From assembly GCA_017484285.1 (NCBI GenBank), contig JAFUTH010000017.1, forward strand, positions 78,541 through 142,540: 64,000 nt of DNA, in the 5' to 3' direction. Under the pieces are notes generated by a model. It was not told the DNA's origin and did not search any database. It saw nothing but the letters and a program-made list of their open reading frames with translations. How positions within the stretch are numbered: position 1 is the stretch's first letter; each line of letters begins with the position of its first letter. Below, in pieces: positions 1-8,287 of this stretch. The stretch is from Treponema sp. Lineage in GTDB: Bacteria; Spirochaetota; Spirochaetia; Treponematales; Treponemataceae. The position numbers and the translations under genes are program-made.

Positions 1-880
1 TTTTCTTTTTGCATTTTTTCGCTGCGTTCAGGTCAAACTCAAGCCAGTAATGGATTTCGTGGCTTTTGCTCATGGCGAGCGTGTCCGCCGTCACGGGCAT
101 TTTTTTGTTGAATGCATAGACAGGAATCATGAACGTCGAAGTGCCGCCTTTTTCGAGGATTTTCATGTCGACGGGGTATTTTTTGTGATTCACGGTCATG
201 TAATCGTAGTTTGCACTTCCCCACTCGATTTCGGCGGTCGCATATCCATCTTTTACGACGACATAGGCAGGATTTGTGAGCCGTGCCTTTCCGCTCCCCC
301 CTGAGAGCAAAAGCGGTATACGGTACGTGCCGTTTTTGAGCGAGATTTTTTGTGGAGCACGCGGAGAGACGAACAATGACTCAAGCGGAATGGTCGAGGC
401 GTCAAAAAGAATGAGACGGTCATACCATTTGCCCTTTTTCGCGCTAAATGCGGCGCATGAAATCGCTTCATTGAGGGCTGGAATGGGGAATGAGAAAACG
501 AACGCGCCGTTTTCATCGAGGGTATACGCAATATCCCCCGTTCCCTGCGCTTCTGCGGCCGCCCGTGCCGTACCCAAAAATAATTTTGAATACGACTTTC
601 CGCTCAAAGTGATGCTCACGGACAATGCACCGTCATGCGCAGTAACAACGGACTTCGTGATTCTGAACATCGACGAGCTTGACTCAGAATCAACGACATA
701 TGAGCCGTCAGCGATGTCAGTCGCATACACGGCGCACATATCGTCCGTCCCGACTGCGCGCGGTTTGAGCATTTCGCTCTCAGAGGCGACGAGCGAATCT
801 ACCGACTGCGCAAACAGTGAGGGCTGCAACGCAAAAAGCGTGACATTAAAACAGATTGCAAAGAGGGAACTGGCTCGCAT
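1..880 (-). CDS. Secreted protein with NEAT-like/iron-transport-associated domains (C-terminus beyond window)
   Basis: Reading the minus strand from an ATG at 880 gives an open frame to the window edge (293 codons seen, C-terminus missing). The N-terminus (MRASSLFAICFNV...) looks like a signal peptide ending near LFAQS. Two beta-rich units follow. The first, roughly residues 50-190, contains WYDRLILFD. The second starts near residue 195 and contains TYRIPLLLSGG, ATIEWGSANYDYM, the IPV strand and a TADTLAMSKSHEI segment. This pattern resembles NEAT/iron-transport-associated domains of surface haem or metallo-tetrapyrrole binding proteins; that is recognition from memory. The start codon shares its A with the stop of the upstream cbiK-like gene (TAATG), so translation is probably coupled, and both lie behind a cobalamin riboswitch. 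I therefore infer a role in corrinoid, cobalt or haem handling at the cell surface. No SPLTRK-type anchor or catalytic motif is visible. Confidence 0.6.
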   Translation of the reverse strand, partial: MRASSLFAICFNVTLFALQPSLFAQSVDSLVASESEMLKPRAVGTDDMCAVYATDIADGSYVVDSESSSSMFRITKSVVTAHDGALSVSITLSGKSYSKLFLGTARAAAEAQGTGDIAYTLDENGAFVFSFPIPALNEAISCAAFSAKKGKWYDRLILFDASTIPLESLFVSPRAPQKISLKNGTYRIPLLLSGGSGKARLTNPAYVVVKDGYATAEIEWGSANYDYMTVNHKKYPVDMKILEKGGTSTFMIPVYAFNKKMPVTADTLAMSKSHEIHYWLEFDLNAAKKCKKK

Positions 881-1758
881 TACTTATCAATCGCGGCTTT
901 TGTGTGAGCGACGTACAATTGCTGAATCGTTGCGTCCTGTCCCAATCCCTCAAGAATGCAGTTTACAGAATATCCTGCTTTCTCAAAGATTGACTTCCAT
1001 GAGTCGTCCTCATCGCCTGCCATGTCGTTGTTTGCGTGGTCGCCGGCGACAACCATGAGCGGGTGGAGCACGACGTTTTTGTACGAGCCGTTTGCCTGAA
1101 TCGCGGCGAGCACATCTTCGACACTCGGCGTTGCCTCGACTGTGCCGACATAGTAGTTCGCGAATCCTTTTGAAGTGAGCACGTCCTGCATTTTTGCATA
1201 CACGCCGTTAGACTCGGCTTCTGTTCCGTGCCCCATAAAGCAGATTGCCGTGTTTCCGTCATCGAATGCCTTTGTTTTTGCGGTGATTGCGTCGGCAACG
1301 GCAGAGAAATCATCATCGCTCATAAGAAGCGGCTGAGCGAGCGCGACTTTTGAGAACTTGCTTTCGTATTTTGCGAGCGTTTTTTGCAAGTCGGTGTATT
1401 CAAATCCGTTCATCAAGTGAGTCGGCTGAACGACGAGTGTCTTGATACCGTTGTTTGCGGCACGGGTAAGCGCTTCGTCAACGTTGTCGATTGCGAGGTT
1501 GTCTCGTTCTTTCAGAATGTTGATGATGGTGTCTGCGGTGAATGCGCGCGCGACAGTGTAGTCGGGGAACGCGGCAGCGATTGCGTTTTCGATTCCGCCA
1601 ATCGTGAGGTCGCGGGAATTGTTGTAGCTCGTTCCGAAACTGACGACTAAGATTTCTTTGTCATTTTTTGGTGCTTTGTGGCATGACGTGAAAACCGAAG
1701 CGAAAAGTGCGCTTGCGCCAAGAAGCGCGAGTGCGACCAATTTTGAACGTTTGTTCAT
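880..1758 (-). CDS. cbiK: CbiK-like anaerobic cobaltochelatase, lipoprotein form
   Basis: 292 aa. CbiK inserts Co2+ (or Fe2+) into sirohydrochlorin in anaerobic B12 synthesis. The core is clear: EILVVSFGTSYNNSR near the N-terminus, QPTHLMNG (His about 114), CFMGHGTE (His about 177) and LHPLMVVAGDHANND near the C-terminus, which match the metal-binding histidines of the family. A longer open frame begins at 1803, but the ATG at 1758 is preceded by AAGGAG at good spacing and starts a lipoprotein signal peptide with lipobox FTSC, so I chose it. The protein would therefore be periplasmic and membrane anchored, unlike cytosolic biosynthetic CbiK but like the exported CbiK form of Desulfovibrio. 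A role in metallating or stripping tetrapyrroles outside the cytoplasm is an inference. It is preceded by a cobalamin riboswitch and overlaps the next gene by TAATG. Confidence 0.85.
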   Translation of the reverse strand: MNKRSKLVALALLGASALFASVFTSCHKAPKNDKEILVVSFGTSYNNSRDLTIGGIENAIAAAFPDYTVARAFTADTIINILKERDNLAIDNVDEALTRAANNGIKTLVVQPTHLMNGFEYTDLQKTLAKYESKFSKVALAQPLLMSDDDFSAVADAITAKTKAFDDGNTAICFMGHGTEAESNGVYAKMQDVLTSKGFANYYVGTVEATPSVEDVLAAIQANGSYKNVVLHPLMVVAGDHANNDMAGDEDDSWKSIFEKAGYSVNCILEGLGQDATIQQLYVAHTKAAIDK

Positions 1759-1823
1759 TGAAAAACTCCTTGCACAGGTCATTCTGAGTGATTTTTGACG
1801 CAAAAAAAGTGCTCGGAGCGTAA

Positions 1824-1844
1824 GAAAAAAGCTATGCTCTAGCT
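1824..1844 (-). terminator. Riboswitch-linked intrinsic terminator
   Basis: On the minus strand the stem AGCTA / TAGCT with a five-base loop (1830-1844) is followed at once by a run of T (1824-1829). It sits between the cobalamin aptamer and the cbiK-like gene, so it is the likely expression platform. The stem is short (5 bp), so upstream pairing may add to it. Confidence 0.6.
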
Positions 1845-1872
1845 GCCGGCGCTTCTTTGGTCACGAAGAAGA

Positions 1873-2031
1873 TGTGTGCCTGACTCCAGGCTGGTGTCTG
1901 ACTCGAAGACGCTCGAAAGAATCCGAATTGCCTTCATACAGTAGCGGCACTGCTGGGGATTCCCACCCCATTCCCAGTTGGGCGCGCATTCCTCAAACGA
2001 GACTCTACGCGCACCTGAAATCGTTCCCTAC
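1873..2031 (-). promoter_or_regulatory. Cobalamin riboswitch
   Basis: The minus strand shows the ordered core of the AdoCbl/cobalamin aptamer: AGGTGCG near 2011-2017, AACTGGGAA followed by GGTGGGAATCC, then CAGTGCCGCTACTGT with GAAGGC, and finally AGTCAGACACC close to 1895-1906 (B12-box side). It lies just upstream of the cbiK-like gene and is followed by a terminator hairpin, so high cobalamin is expected to stop transcription of the CbiK-like and NEAT-like genes. Boundaries are estimated by eye. Confidence 0.9.
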
Positions 2032-2105
2032 TTTATCACAAGGGAAATCGGCTGTCAATTTGCGCATATGTGTCACCCTAGACATGAGTGACAAAAATCT
2101 CTATT

Positions 2106-2120
2106 ATGTCAACATGACAT
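2106..2120. promoter_or_regulatory. Palindromic operator ATGTCA-N3-TGACAT
   Basis: A perfect 6-bp inverted repeat with a 3-base centre (ATGTCAACATGACAT) lies 43 bases before the FadL-type start codon. A looser TGTCAC...GTGACA dyad lies upstream at 2071-2093, and a further TGTCA half site follows near 2133. The set looks like a TetR- or FadR-like binding region for the porin/lipase unit. The regulator is not in the window. Confidence 0.45.
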
Positions 2121-2162
2121 TTTTTGAAAAAGTGTCAGTTCAAAACGAGGAGAAATACAAGA

Positions 2163-3542
2163 ATGAAAAAGATTGTCGCATCGTCTGCAATCGCACTGAT
2201 GTCAGTCGCCGCTCTTTTTGCAAGTGGCGTCGAGAATAAGACAAACATGAATACGGGCTATTTACGAAACCCGAGCCGAAACACTGAGGCAAAACGCCCG
2301 GAAGCGTCATATTACAATGTCGCGGGAACGGCGTACATGGAAAACGGCTTGTATGTCGAGGCAGGAAACCAGTTTGTCTTTAAAGAGTACGGAAACGAAC
2401 TGAACACGGGCGACAAATTTGCGGCGAACGGACTTTCTGACTATTATTCAAACGACGAGACGACGGTCTGGCTCTATCCCGATGCGGATTTTGTGTACAA
2501 GCACAACAGTTTTGCCGTCTTCGGCAATTTCGGCGTGTATGCGGGCGGCGGCTCATTGACCTTCTCTGAGGGAACGAGCGCAACGTCGCTGCTCTTCGCA
2601 AACGCGGCGTCAGGCTACATGACGAAATCTGCGGCTGCCTATGAAGCCTCACAGAGCGCAACGACAGAGACGGCAAAAATCCAGTATCAGGCTGCCGCTG
2701 AGACTGCGAGCACGGCGGCGAGCTACCTTATGAAAACCGCGCAGCAAGGCGGGCACACGCTCAGCGTCACTTCGATTACCTACGGCGGTCAGCTCGGCGT
2801 GGCGTATCTCTTTTTGGACAACCTTTCGTTCGCCGCGGGCTTGCGCTACGTGCACGGCACGCAGGACATGAAAATCAAATCCGGCTATTTCACTTTGCTC
2901 GGGAACGGAAGCGACACGATTTCGTATAAGGCAAACGGCTACACGGTGAGCGGTGTGTTCGGTATCCACTACCGCCCGATTGAAGTCGTCGACCTTGCGG
3001 TGCAGTACCAGTCAAAATCTTCCGTAAAGTACAAGGTAAAGGACGTGCACGGCGAGCTTGCCGGTGACTTCGACATCTACTCTGGGAAGACCTTCCACAC
3101 TGACCTTCCTGCCGCGCTGAACTTGGGCGCCGGCTGGCAGGTGTTTGAGCCGTTGTACATAAGCGCGAGCTTCAACTACTACTTCAATACCTTCGCCGAC
3201 CAGAACTCCATCCTCGGCGAGACGGACTATGACAACTCATGGGAAGTCGCACTCGGCGCTGACTGGAAAATCTGCAAATGGCTCTCATACAGCCTCGGCT
3301 TCCAGTACGGAAAGCAGGGCACGACGGACGATTCAAACAGCTCCTTCAACCCGGTTCTCGACAGTTTCTGCGTGGGCACGGGCGTTGAGTTCTATCCGGT
3401 GGAGCAGCTGACGGTTACGCTCTCAGGTCTTTTCGCCCGTTACTTCGACACGGACTACTACTTGAGCGGAAACAAGACGACCTTGAGCAAGAAAGTGACG
3501 AACTTGAGCATCGGCCTCACCTACCACTTCCCCAACCTCTAA
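2163..3542 (+). CDS. FadL/OmpP1-type outer-membrane transporter
   Basis: 459 aa from the ATG at 2163, which has GAGGAG 10 bases upstream and opens a clear signal peptide (MKKIVASSAIALMSVAALFASG). The mature start NMNTGYLRNPSRN, an early aromatic, glycine-rich segment, the repeated amphipathic strands and the C-terminal YHFPNL are what is expected of a 14-strand FadL/OMPP1 barrel, which takes up long-chain fatty acids or other hydrophobic compounds. A middle region rich in Ala, Ser and Thr (about residues 140-195) would be an extracellular loop or an insert. Only 23 bases separate it from a secreted lipase gene, so I infer that the lipase frees fatty acids that this porin imports. Family assignment is by pattern, not by alignment; another hydrophobic-compound porin is possible. 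Confidence 0.7.
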   Translation: MKKIVASSAIALMSVAALFASGVENKTNMNTGYLRNPSRNTEAKRPEASYYNVAGTAYMENGLYVEAGNQFVFKEYGNELNTGDKFAANGLSDYYSNDETTVWLYPDADFVYKHNSFAVFGNFGVYAGGGSLTFSEGTSATSLLFANAASGYMTKSAAAYEASQSATTETAKIQYQAAAETASTAASYLMKTAQQGGHTLSVTSITYGGQLGVAYLFLDNLSFAAGLRYVHGTQDMKIKSGYFTLLGNGSDTISYKANGYTVSGVFGIHYRPIEVVDLAVQYQSKSSVKYKVKDVHGELAGDFDIYSGKTFHTDLPAALNLGAGWQVFEPLYISASFNYYFNTFADQNSILGETDYDNSWEVALGADWKICKWLSYSLGFQYGKQGTTDDSNSSFNPVLDSFCVGTGVEFYPVEQLTVTLSGLFARYFDTDYYLSGNKTTLSKKVTNLSIGLTYHFPNL

Positions 3543-3565
3543 TTTTTACCGAAGGAGAACATACT

Positions 3566-5092
3566 ATGAAACTTTCACGATTATTATGTGCATCTGTCGC
3601 GCTTGCGTCTGCTGCTTTCTTTATCTCGTGCGCAACTGATGACACCGATGATTACAACTATGACGCACAGAATGCGGTCATTAACTTTACGCTCGGCTCA
3701 AATGTCCTGAGCTACGACACCTCGTTTGCCTACAGCGACGCGCTGCTTATCGGCGCAGACAACAAGCAGTATTCCCCTGCCCTCGCCCGCTTTGCCTCAG
3801 CGCTTGCCTTTGATGTCTACGACACGGTAAAAGTCACGCTCAAGACGGGCGCGGCAAAACCGACGAGCTCATATGACAACGTGACGCTCTACACAAACTT
3901 CGGCTTTGAGGACGCGACATACGTGCAGCTTTCAGCAGACGATTATCTCGCCGACACGCAGGATTTGACGAACGCCGTTTTTGCGCATAAAGAAGTAACA
4001 TCGGGCGACACGACCTATCAGATTTTCACGGTTGCCGTGCAAGGCTCGTCTGGCAAAGACCAGTGGTTCAGCAATTTCGACGTGGGCGACTATTCTGACG
4101 CAGCGACGACGCACACCTACGCAACGCTTTCAGCGACTCACTCGGTTGCAGCAGCTTACGCAGCGGACAGCAGTGTAAACACCGCCGCCGTTCAGGCAGA
4201 ATCGCTTACAAACTACGGAATCCTGGCAGCTGGCTTTAGCACCGAGCACAAAGGCTTTGCGCTTGCCGCATACCGCCTCAATACAAAATTCGCGGCGTAT
4301 GTCGCAGAACACGCAGCGTCCGGCGCGAAAAAAATCATTTTGCTCACCGGGCACTCACGCGGTGCTGCCATCGCGAATATTCTCGGAAAAGTCTACGAAG
4401 ACAACTCGGACTGGACATCATTCTCATACGGATTTGCCACTCCGCGCACGACCACGGCGTCAAATGCGGCAGCCTACAAGACAATCTTCAACATCATCAA
4501 CACGGACGACCTCGTGACGGAACTTCCGTTGGCTGACTGGCTCTTCGTGCGCTACGGCACGGATAAAAGCGCAAGCATCTATGATACCTACACCTCGCAG
4601 TGGAAGAACAAGCTCCCGCTCGTCTCAACCTATGTCTCCGCGGGTGCGCAGAACACAAGCTACCTGAGCGGCGTTGCCACTGACCGCGCGGAATTGTACG
4701 CTTCGGAAAGCGGCACGTTCAGCCAGACTTTCGCCACGGAAGCCGAGGCAAATGCAGCGCTCGCCTACTTGCAGAAATATGGATTCGGAATTACGGCATA
4801 CGATCCCTACAGTACCTTTAGTGTAGCTGCGGCGACCGATTCTGACGGAAATGCAACCTACACGTTAACTGGCACATTCCGCCCGCAGTTCTTCTTGAAC
4901 TCAATGGTCATGGGAATCGTCCTTGCCTCGGTCAGCACGGAAACCGCCGCGACATTTGTCACGACGATGGTGACAGGCTATACTTCTCCGGTGCATAAAA
5001 TCGCACTTGGCACGATGGCAGGCAAAATCACCGGTTTCGCCTACTCACATGCCGTGCCGTGCTATACGATTCTCGTCGAGAACCTTGAGTAG
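3566..5092 (+). CDS. Secreted class-3 lipase-like lipoprotein
   Basis: 508 aa. The signal peptide ends in the lipobox FISC, so the protein is predicted to be a lipoprotein. The alpha/beta-hydrolase nucleophile elbow is GHSRG (Ser about 264), within IILLTGHSRGAAIANILGKV. The segment FNIINTDDLVTELP supplies a likely catalytic Asp, and a late His in AYSHAVPCY can complete the triad. This is the layout of Lipase_3 (triacylglycerol lipase) proteins. The N-terminal 180 residues are a family-typical region without further motifs that I recognise. A ribosome site (GAAGGAG) precedes the start. It follows the FadL-type porin gene and is closed by a strong terminator, so the two probably form an operon for use of host or dietary lipid. 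Confidence 0.75.
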   Translation: MKLSRLLCASVALASAAFFISCATDDTDDYNYDAQNAVINFTLGSNVLSYDTSFAYSDALLIGADNKQYSPALARFASALAFDVYDTVKVTLKTGAAKPTSSYDNVTLYTNFGFEDATYVQLSADDYLADTQDLTNAVFAHKEVTSGDTTYQIFTVAVQGSSGKDQWFSNFDVGDYSDAATTHTYATLSATHSVAAAYAADSSVNTAAVQAESLTNYGILAAGFSTEHKGFALAAYRLNTKFAAYVAEHAASGAKKIILLTGHSRGAAIANILGKVYEDNSDWTSFSYGFATPRTTTASNAAAYKTIFNIINTDDLVTELPLADWLFVRYGTDKSASIYDTYTSQWKNKLPLVSTYVSAGAQNTSYLSGVATDRAELYASESGTFSQTFATEAEANAALAYLQKYGFGITAYDPYSTFSVAAATDSDGNATYTLTGTFRPQFFLNSMVMGIVLASVSTETAATFVTTMVTGYTSPVHKIALGTMAGKITGFAYSHAVPCYTILVENLE

Positions 5093-5112
5093 ATTTTTAT
5101 CTCGGCAGCAGA

Positions 5113-5151
5113 AAAAAACGGGAACGAGCCAAAACGCTCGTTCCCGTTTTT
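5113..5151. terminator. Strong intrinsic terminator, bidirectional in form
   Basis: The stem AACGGGAACGAGC / GCTCGTTCCCGTT with a six-base loop is followed by T and preceded by A runs, so it can end the lipase transcript and also any antisense transcript from the cstA side. Confidence 0.85.
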
Positions 5152-5157
5152 ATGTAA

Positions 5158-5216
5158 GCACAGATGTTACAGATTACACGGATTTAGAAAGAATAATCTG
5201 TGCAATCTGTGTTTTT
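5158..5216. repeat. Imperfect inverted repeat built from ACAGATT units
   Basis: Left arm CACAGATgttACAGATT and right arm AATCTGTgcaATCTGTG can pair except for a 3-base internal mismatch, and a T run follows on the plus strand. It can act as a second terminator between the convergent lipase and cstA genes, but the internal repetition of ACAGATT suggests an intergenic repeat family. Confidence 0.5.
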
Positions 5217-6938
5217 TTACGCTTTTTTTGCCTGTCGAGAGAATGTTTTGACTCCCTCAACAACCAAAATCACAGCGAGAATTGCCATTGCCGCCGCAAA
5301 GAAGAGCTGGAACCAGTTGCCCCAGTGGAATGCGTTCTCTGCTCCTGCCGCCATTGCACTGCATTTTGCGATAACAGTGCGGACGAGCTGAGTGAGCGTT
5401 GCCGCGAGCATGAACACGGTCGGAATGCAGAACATTTTGTTGTTCTTTCCGACTTCGCCGAGCCACGCCGCAACTGCCATGAGCGCGATACCTGCCAAAA
5501 GCTGGTTTGCTGAGCCGAACAAAGCCCAAATCTGAGAGAGCGAGAGACCGCCGAGCGTACAACCGATTACGACCATCAAGAGCGTACCGAAGAGCGGATG
5601 AGCCAAGCACTTTCGCGCGCCAGAGGCGTCTTTGTATGACTCTTCGCCGTCTTTCAAGAACAATTCGCTGAACATAAAGCGGCTCAATCGGGTCGCTGAG
5701 TCCAAAGAAGTGAGCGCGAAGACAGAAACTGCCAAAGTCAAGAGCGCGTAGATTGCGTTGTTGTTGTCGATATAGCCGAACATTTTTGCGATACCAGAAG
5801 CGAATGCAACCGGAGGCGCACCTTTAAACGCACCGTCAACGATGAAGTTCTTTGAGACCATACCGACCGCAATCAAAGAGATGACAGCCAATGCAGATTC
5901 AATGAGCATTGAGCCGTAGCCGATAGCCTTTGCGTTCTTTTCGTTGTCGAGCTGTTTTGAAGTCGTTCCCGTTGCGATGAGCGAGTGGAATCCAGAAACC
6001 GCACCACAGGCAACCGTGATGAACAAAGCCGGGAACATCGGACCGATTTTTGTTGACCAGCCCGTGAACGCCGGAAGGTCGAATTCAGCGTTTCCCGTGA
6101 TTGCAGAAACCACGATACCAACGAGGGCGAGTGCCATCATGCCGTAGAGCAAGAATGATGAGAGATAATCGCGCGGCTGGAGCAAGCACCAGACCGGAAT
6201 CAAAGAAGCGACCGCGATATATGCGCCGATAAAGACAATCCAAGCGTTTCGGCTCATTGCGAAACCGAAGTTCAAGCCGATGACGATTGAAAGCACGATT
6301 CCCACGAGGCCGATAATCGTTGCAGGAAGCGTTTTCATGCCACAGCGGTTTGTAAGGATTCCGTAGATGACCGCAAGCACGATGAAGAGGAGAGAAATCA
6401 TTGCCGTTGTCTGCGGGCCAGTCGGATTTGAGACGATGCCGAACGCGACTTTTCCCGCTTCGTTTGCCGCCGTTGCAAAAGTTCCCGCGACGACATTGAC
6501 AAATGACGCGATAACCAAAATCAAAACGAGCAATGCGAAAATGATGAACAATTTCTTTGACGCTTTTCCCATTGAGTCTTTGATGATTTCGCCGACTGAT
6601 TTTCCGTCATGGCGAGCAGAAGCAAACAAAGAACCGAAGTCCTGCAAGCCGCCGAAGAAAATACCGCCGATAACACACCACAAGAAGACCGGAACCCAAC
6701 CGAACACAGCCGCCTGAATCGGGCCGTTAATCGGACCAGCACCCGCGATTGATGAGAAGTGATGTCCCATCAAGACTGCCGGTTTTGCGGCAACATAGTC
6801 CACGCCGTCTGCCTTTTCCTGTGCAGGCGTCTTTTTTGCGGGGTCGATTCCCCACTGCTTTGCAAGCCATGAGCCATAGAAAACATAGCCGATGAAAAGC
6901 AGAGCGATTGCAGCAAGAATGATAAGTAATGCTGTCAT
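5217..6938 (-). CDS. cstA: Carbon-starvation protein CstA, pyruvate/peptide transporter family
   Basis: 573 aa, within the usual range for shorter CstA proteins. The N-terminus shows the family run VDYVAAKPAVLMGHHFSSIAGAGPI (the histidine pair and the GAGPI motif are diagnostic), followed by GPIQAA and a chain of about 15-16 hydrophobic segments with short loops. CstA proteins import peptides or pyruvate during carbon limitation and sit in the inner membrane. A strong ribosome site (AAGGAGGAG) lies before the ATG. It is 33 bases downstream of an unknown gene on the same strand, and they probably share the promoter at 7483-7511. Confidence 0.92.
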   Translation of the reverse strand: MTALLIILAAIALLFIGYVFYGSWLAKQWGIDPAKKTPAQEKADGVDYVAAKPAVLMGHHFSSIAGAGPINGPIQAAVFGWVPVFLWCVIGGIFFGGLQDFGSLFASARHDGKSVGEIIKDSMGKASKKLFIIFALLVLILVIASFVNVVAGTFATAANEAGKVAFGIVSNPTGPQTTAMISLLFIVLAVIYGILTNRCGMKTLPATIIGLVGIVLSIVIGLNFGFAMSRNAWIVFIGAYIAVASLIPVWCLLQPRDYLSSFLLYGMMALALVGIVVSAITGNAEFDLPAFTGWSTKIGPMFPALFITVACGAVSGFHSLIATGTTSKQLDNEKNAKAIGYGSMLIESALAVISLIAVGMVSKNFIVDGAFKGAPPVAFASGIAKMFGYIDNNNAIYALLTLAVSVFALTSLDSATRLSRFMFSELFLKDGEESYKDASGARKCLAHPLFGTLLMVVIGCTLGGLSLSQIWALFGSANQLLAGIALMAVAAWLGEVGKNNKMFCIPTVFMLAATLTQLVRTVIAKCSAMAAGAENAFHWGNWFQLFFAAAMAILAVILVVEGVKTFSRQAKKA

Positions 6939-6971
6939 TTTGCTTTCTCCTCCTTAAGAGAAATAACTTTT

Positions 6972-7472
6972 TTATAGCGAGCCGACGAGTTTCTTCAAGT
7001 CTGAGCCGCGGCGATTTGTGACCGCCCGCCCCGTTGAAGTCTCGTAAGCCAATGCCCGAAACGCACTCCAGCCAAAAAGACCGAATTTATATGATTTGTA
7101 GAATTTGAGTTTTTTGACGAGCTTGAAGGATTCTTCGGAAAATCGCTCGGAAAGGAGAATGAGCGTGACATCAGAATTGCGATGCCCGTAGTACGGCGTG
7201 ATTCGCTCCAATCCCCGCCCCCAGGCGATTTTCGCAAGCTCGGTGATTTTTTGCGGAGCGAGAGCGTCGCCGTCCGCAGAATCAGAATAGAAGAAGACGA
7301 ACTCGTTGGAATCAATGTCCGCGATTTTTGCGGCTTTGACGAGCATGTACTGCTCGCTGTGGGATTTAAAAACGGCTTCGGCAACAAAGGGAACTGCACT
7401 CGTCTCGGTGAAAACAGTGTAGTAATCCTCAAAAGAATGTAACAATTTCTCCAAAGCGCCGTTGCTATCCAT
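6972..7472 (-). CDS. Unrecognised soluble protein upstream of cstA
   Basis: 166 aa from the ATG at 7472 (MDSNGALEKLL...). I do not recognise the family. The sequence is mixed alpha/beta with no signal peptide or membrane segment, a conserved-looking middle (AWGRGLERITPYYGHRNSD) and a basic C-terminus (TNRRGSDLKKL). A longer frame starts at 7601, but that extension would overlap a well-formed promoter (TTGACC-17-TACAAT) whose predicted start of transcription is about four bases before this ATG. No Shine-Dalgarno is seen, so the message may be leaderless. The 33-base gap to cstA and the same strand suggest a shared function with CstA, which is inference only. Confidence 0.6.
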   Translation of the reverse strand: MDSNGALEKLLHSFEDYYTVFTETSAVPFVAEAVFKSHSEQYMLVKAAKIADIDSNEFVFFYSDSADGDALAPQKITELAKIAWGRGLERITPYYGHRNSDVTLILLSERFSEESFKLVKKLKFYKSYKFGLFGWSAFRALAYETSTGRAVTNRRGSDLKKLVGSL

Positions 7473-7482
7473 AGTAACTAGG

Positions 7483-7511
7483 ATTGTAAGACGATTTAAA
7501 GTTTCGGTCAA
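7483..7511 (-). promoter_or_regulatory. Sigma-70 type promoter for the unknown gene and cstA
   Basis: On the minus strand TTGACC (7506-7511) and TACAAT (7483-7488) are 17 bases apart. The ATG at 7472 follows the -10 box by only 10 bases. Confidence 0.65.
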
Positions 7512-7695
7512 TAGAAACAGCGTTGTCGCGAATGTACATATAGCGGCCGGGCTGGTCAAAATTGTTGAACACATAGCGCAAAAGAGGTGGCTAACTAACA
7601 ATTTTTTGTCAAAAATAGCAAGTTTCGTGTTTTTTGTTTTTCAAAATAGATGGACTTTTTGACTTTTCAGACTTACAATGAGTTTGGAGGTGCTT

Positions 7696-8082
7696 ATGAA
7701 AAAAAATGTAGTATTCTTCGCTTCCATTGTCATCTTTTTTACACTGTCGTCAGTGTTCATTTCCGCCGAATCGGTTAAAAGATTCGCATTTACCGCCGTT
7801 ACCAAAACCGAAAAGGTCGTCATCACTATAGACACTGAGAAAGATTCTAAAACCATGAACTATTTTACGCCAAGTAAGGATTACAATTATAGGTTTCTTG
7901 ACTATGACTACAGCTTTGACCCAAACGAAAACACGTATATCCTCAAAGGAACGGTTTTAGACACACTGCTCAGCACGGCAAGTGATGTTGTCATCTACTC
8001 AAACGGTACATTTACCGACATGAGAATCGGCAAGAGGCGAGTTACGTTCTCGTATGTCGAAGAATGTACCGTTGAAAAATAG
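7696..8082 (+). CDS. Small secreted protein of unknown function
   Basis: 128 aa from the ATG at 7696, preceded by TTTGGAGG. The first 28 residues (MKKNVVFFASIVIFFTLSSVF...) are a signal peptide with a likely cleavage site after SAES or nearby. The rest is beta-rich and polar, with a tyrosine- and aspartate-rich middle (NYRFLDYDYSFDPNENTY) and no Cys motif, suggesting a small periplasmic beta-domain. I recognise no family. It stands alone between a divergent gene and an intergenic hairpin. Confidence 0.6.
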   Translation: MKKNVVFFASIVIFFTLSSVFISAESVKRFAFTAVTKTEKVVITIDTEKDSKTMNYFTPSKDYNYRFLDYDYSFDPNENTYILKGTVLDTLLSTASDVVIYSNGTFTDMRIGKRRVTFSYVEECTVEK

Positions 8083-8287
8083 CACCGATTCACGCGAATT
8101 ACGCGTACTTTCCCGAAAGAATCGGTGACACTTCTTCTCGTCGAATCAAAAGGCTCTTCACCACAATGCCGGGCTTTGTGTGCTCGAGGTTCACTTTGTA
8201 CACGCCTTTTTTGAGGTAAAGCTGCACGACAAATCCTGCTTGCGCGACAGATTGCTTTTCAGGTCGCAAGCAGGTAGAATATCGCTC
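8083..8287. other. Intergenic region with two inverted repeats and a possible gene remnant on the minus strand
   Basis: CACCGATTC (8083-8091) pairs with GAATCGGTG (8119-8127), a 9-bp hairpin just after the stop of the small secreted protein, probably a transcript end. CCTGCTTGCG (8235-8244) pairs with CGCAAGCAGG (8265-8274), 10 perfect bases with a 20-base loop, just before tcdA. The minus strand also carries an open stretch ending at 8099 whose product (GVYKVNLEHTKPGIVV...) reads like real protein, but it has no convincing start, so it may be the tail of a lost gene. Confidence 0.4.

Noticed and set aside
276..1058. 260-codon plus-strand frame
   Set aside because: Covers two minus-strand genes that are supported by motifs and a riboswitch; no domain seen in the plus frame.
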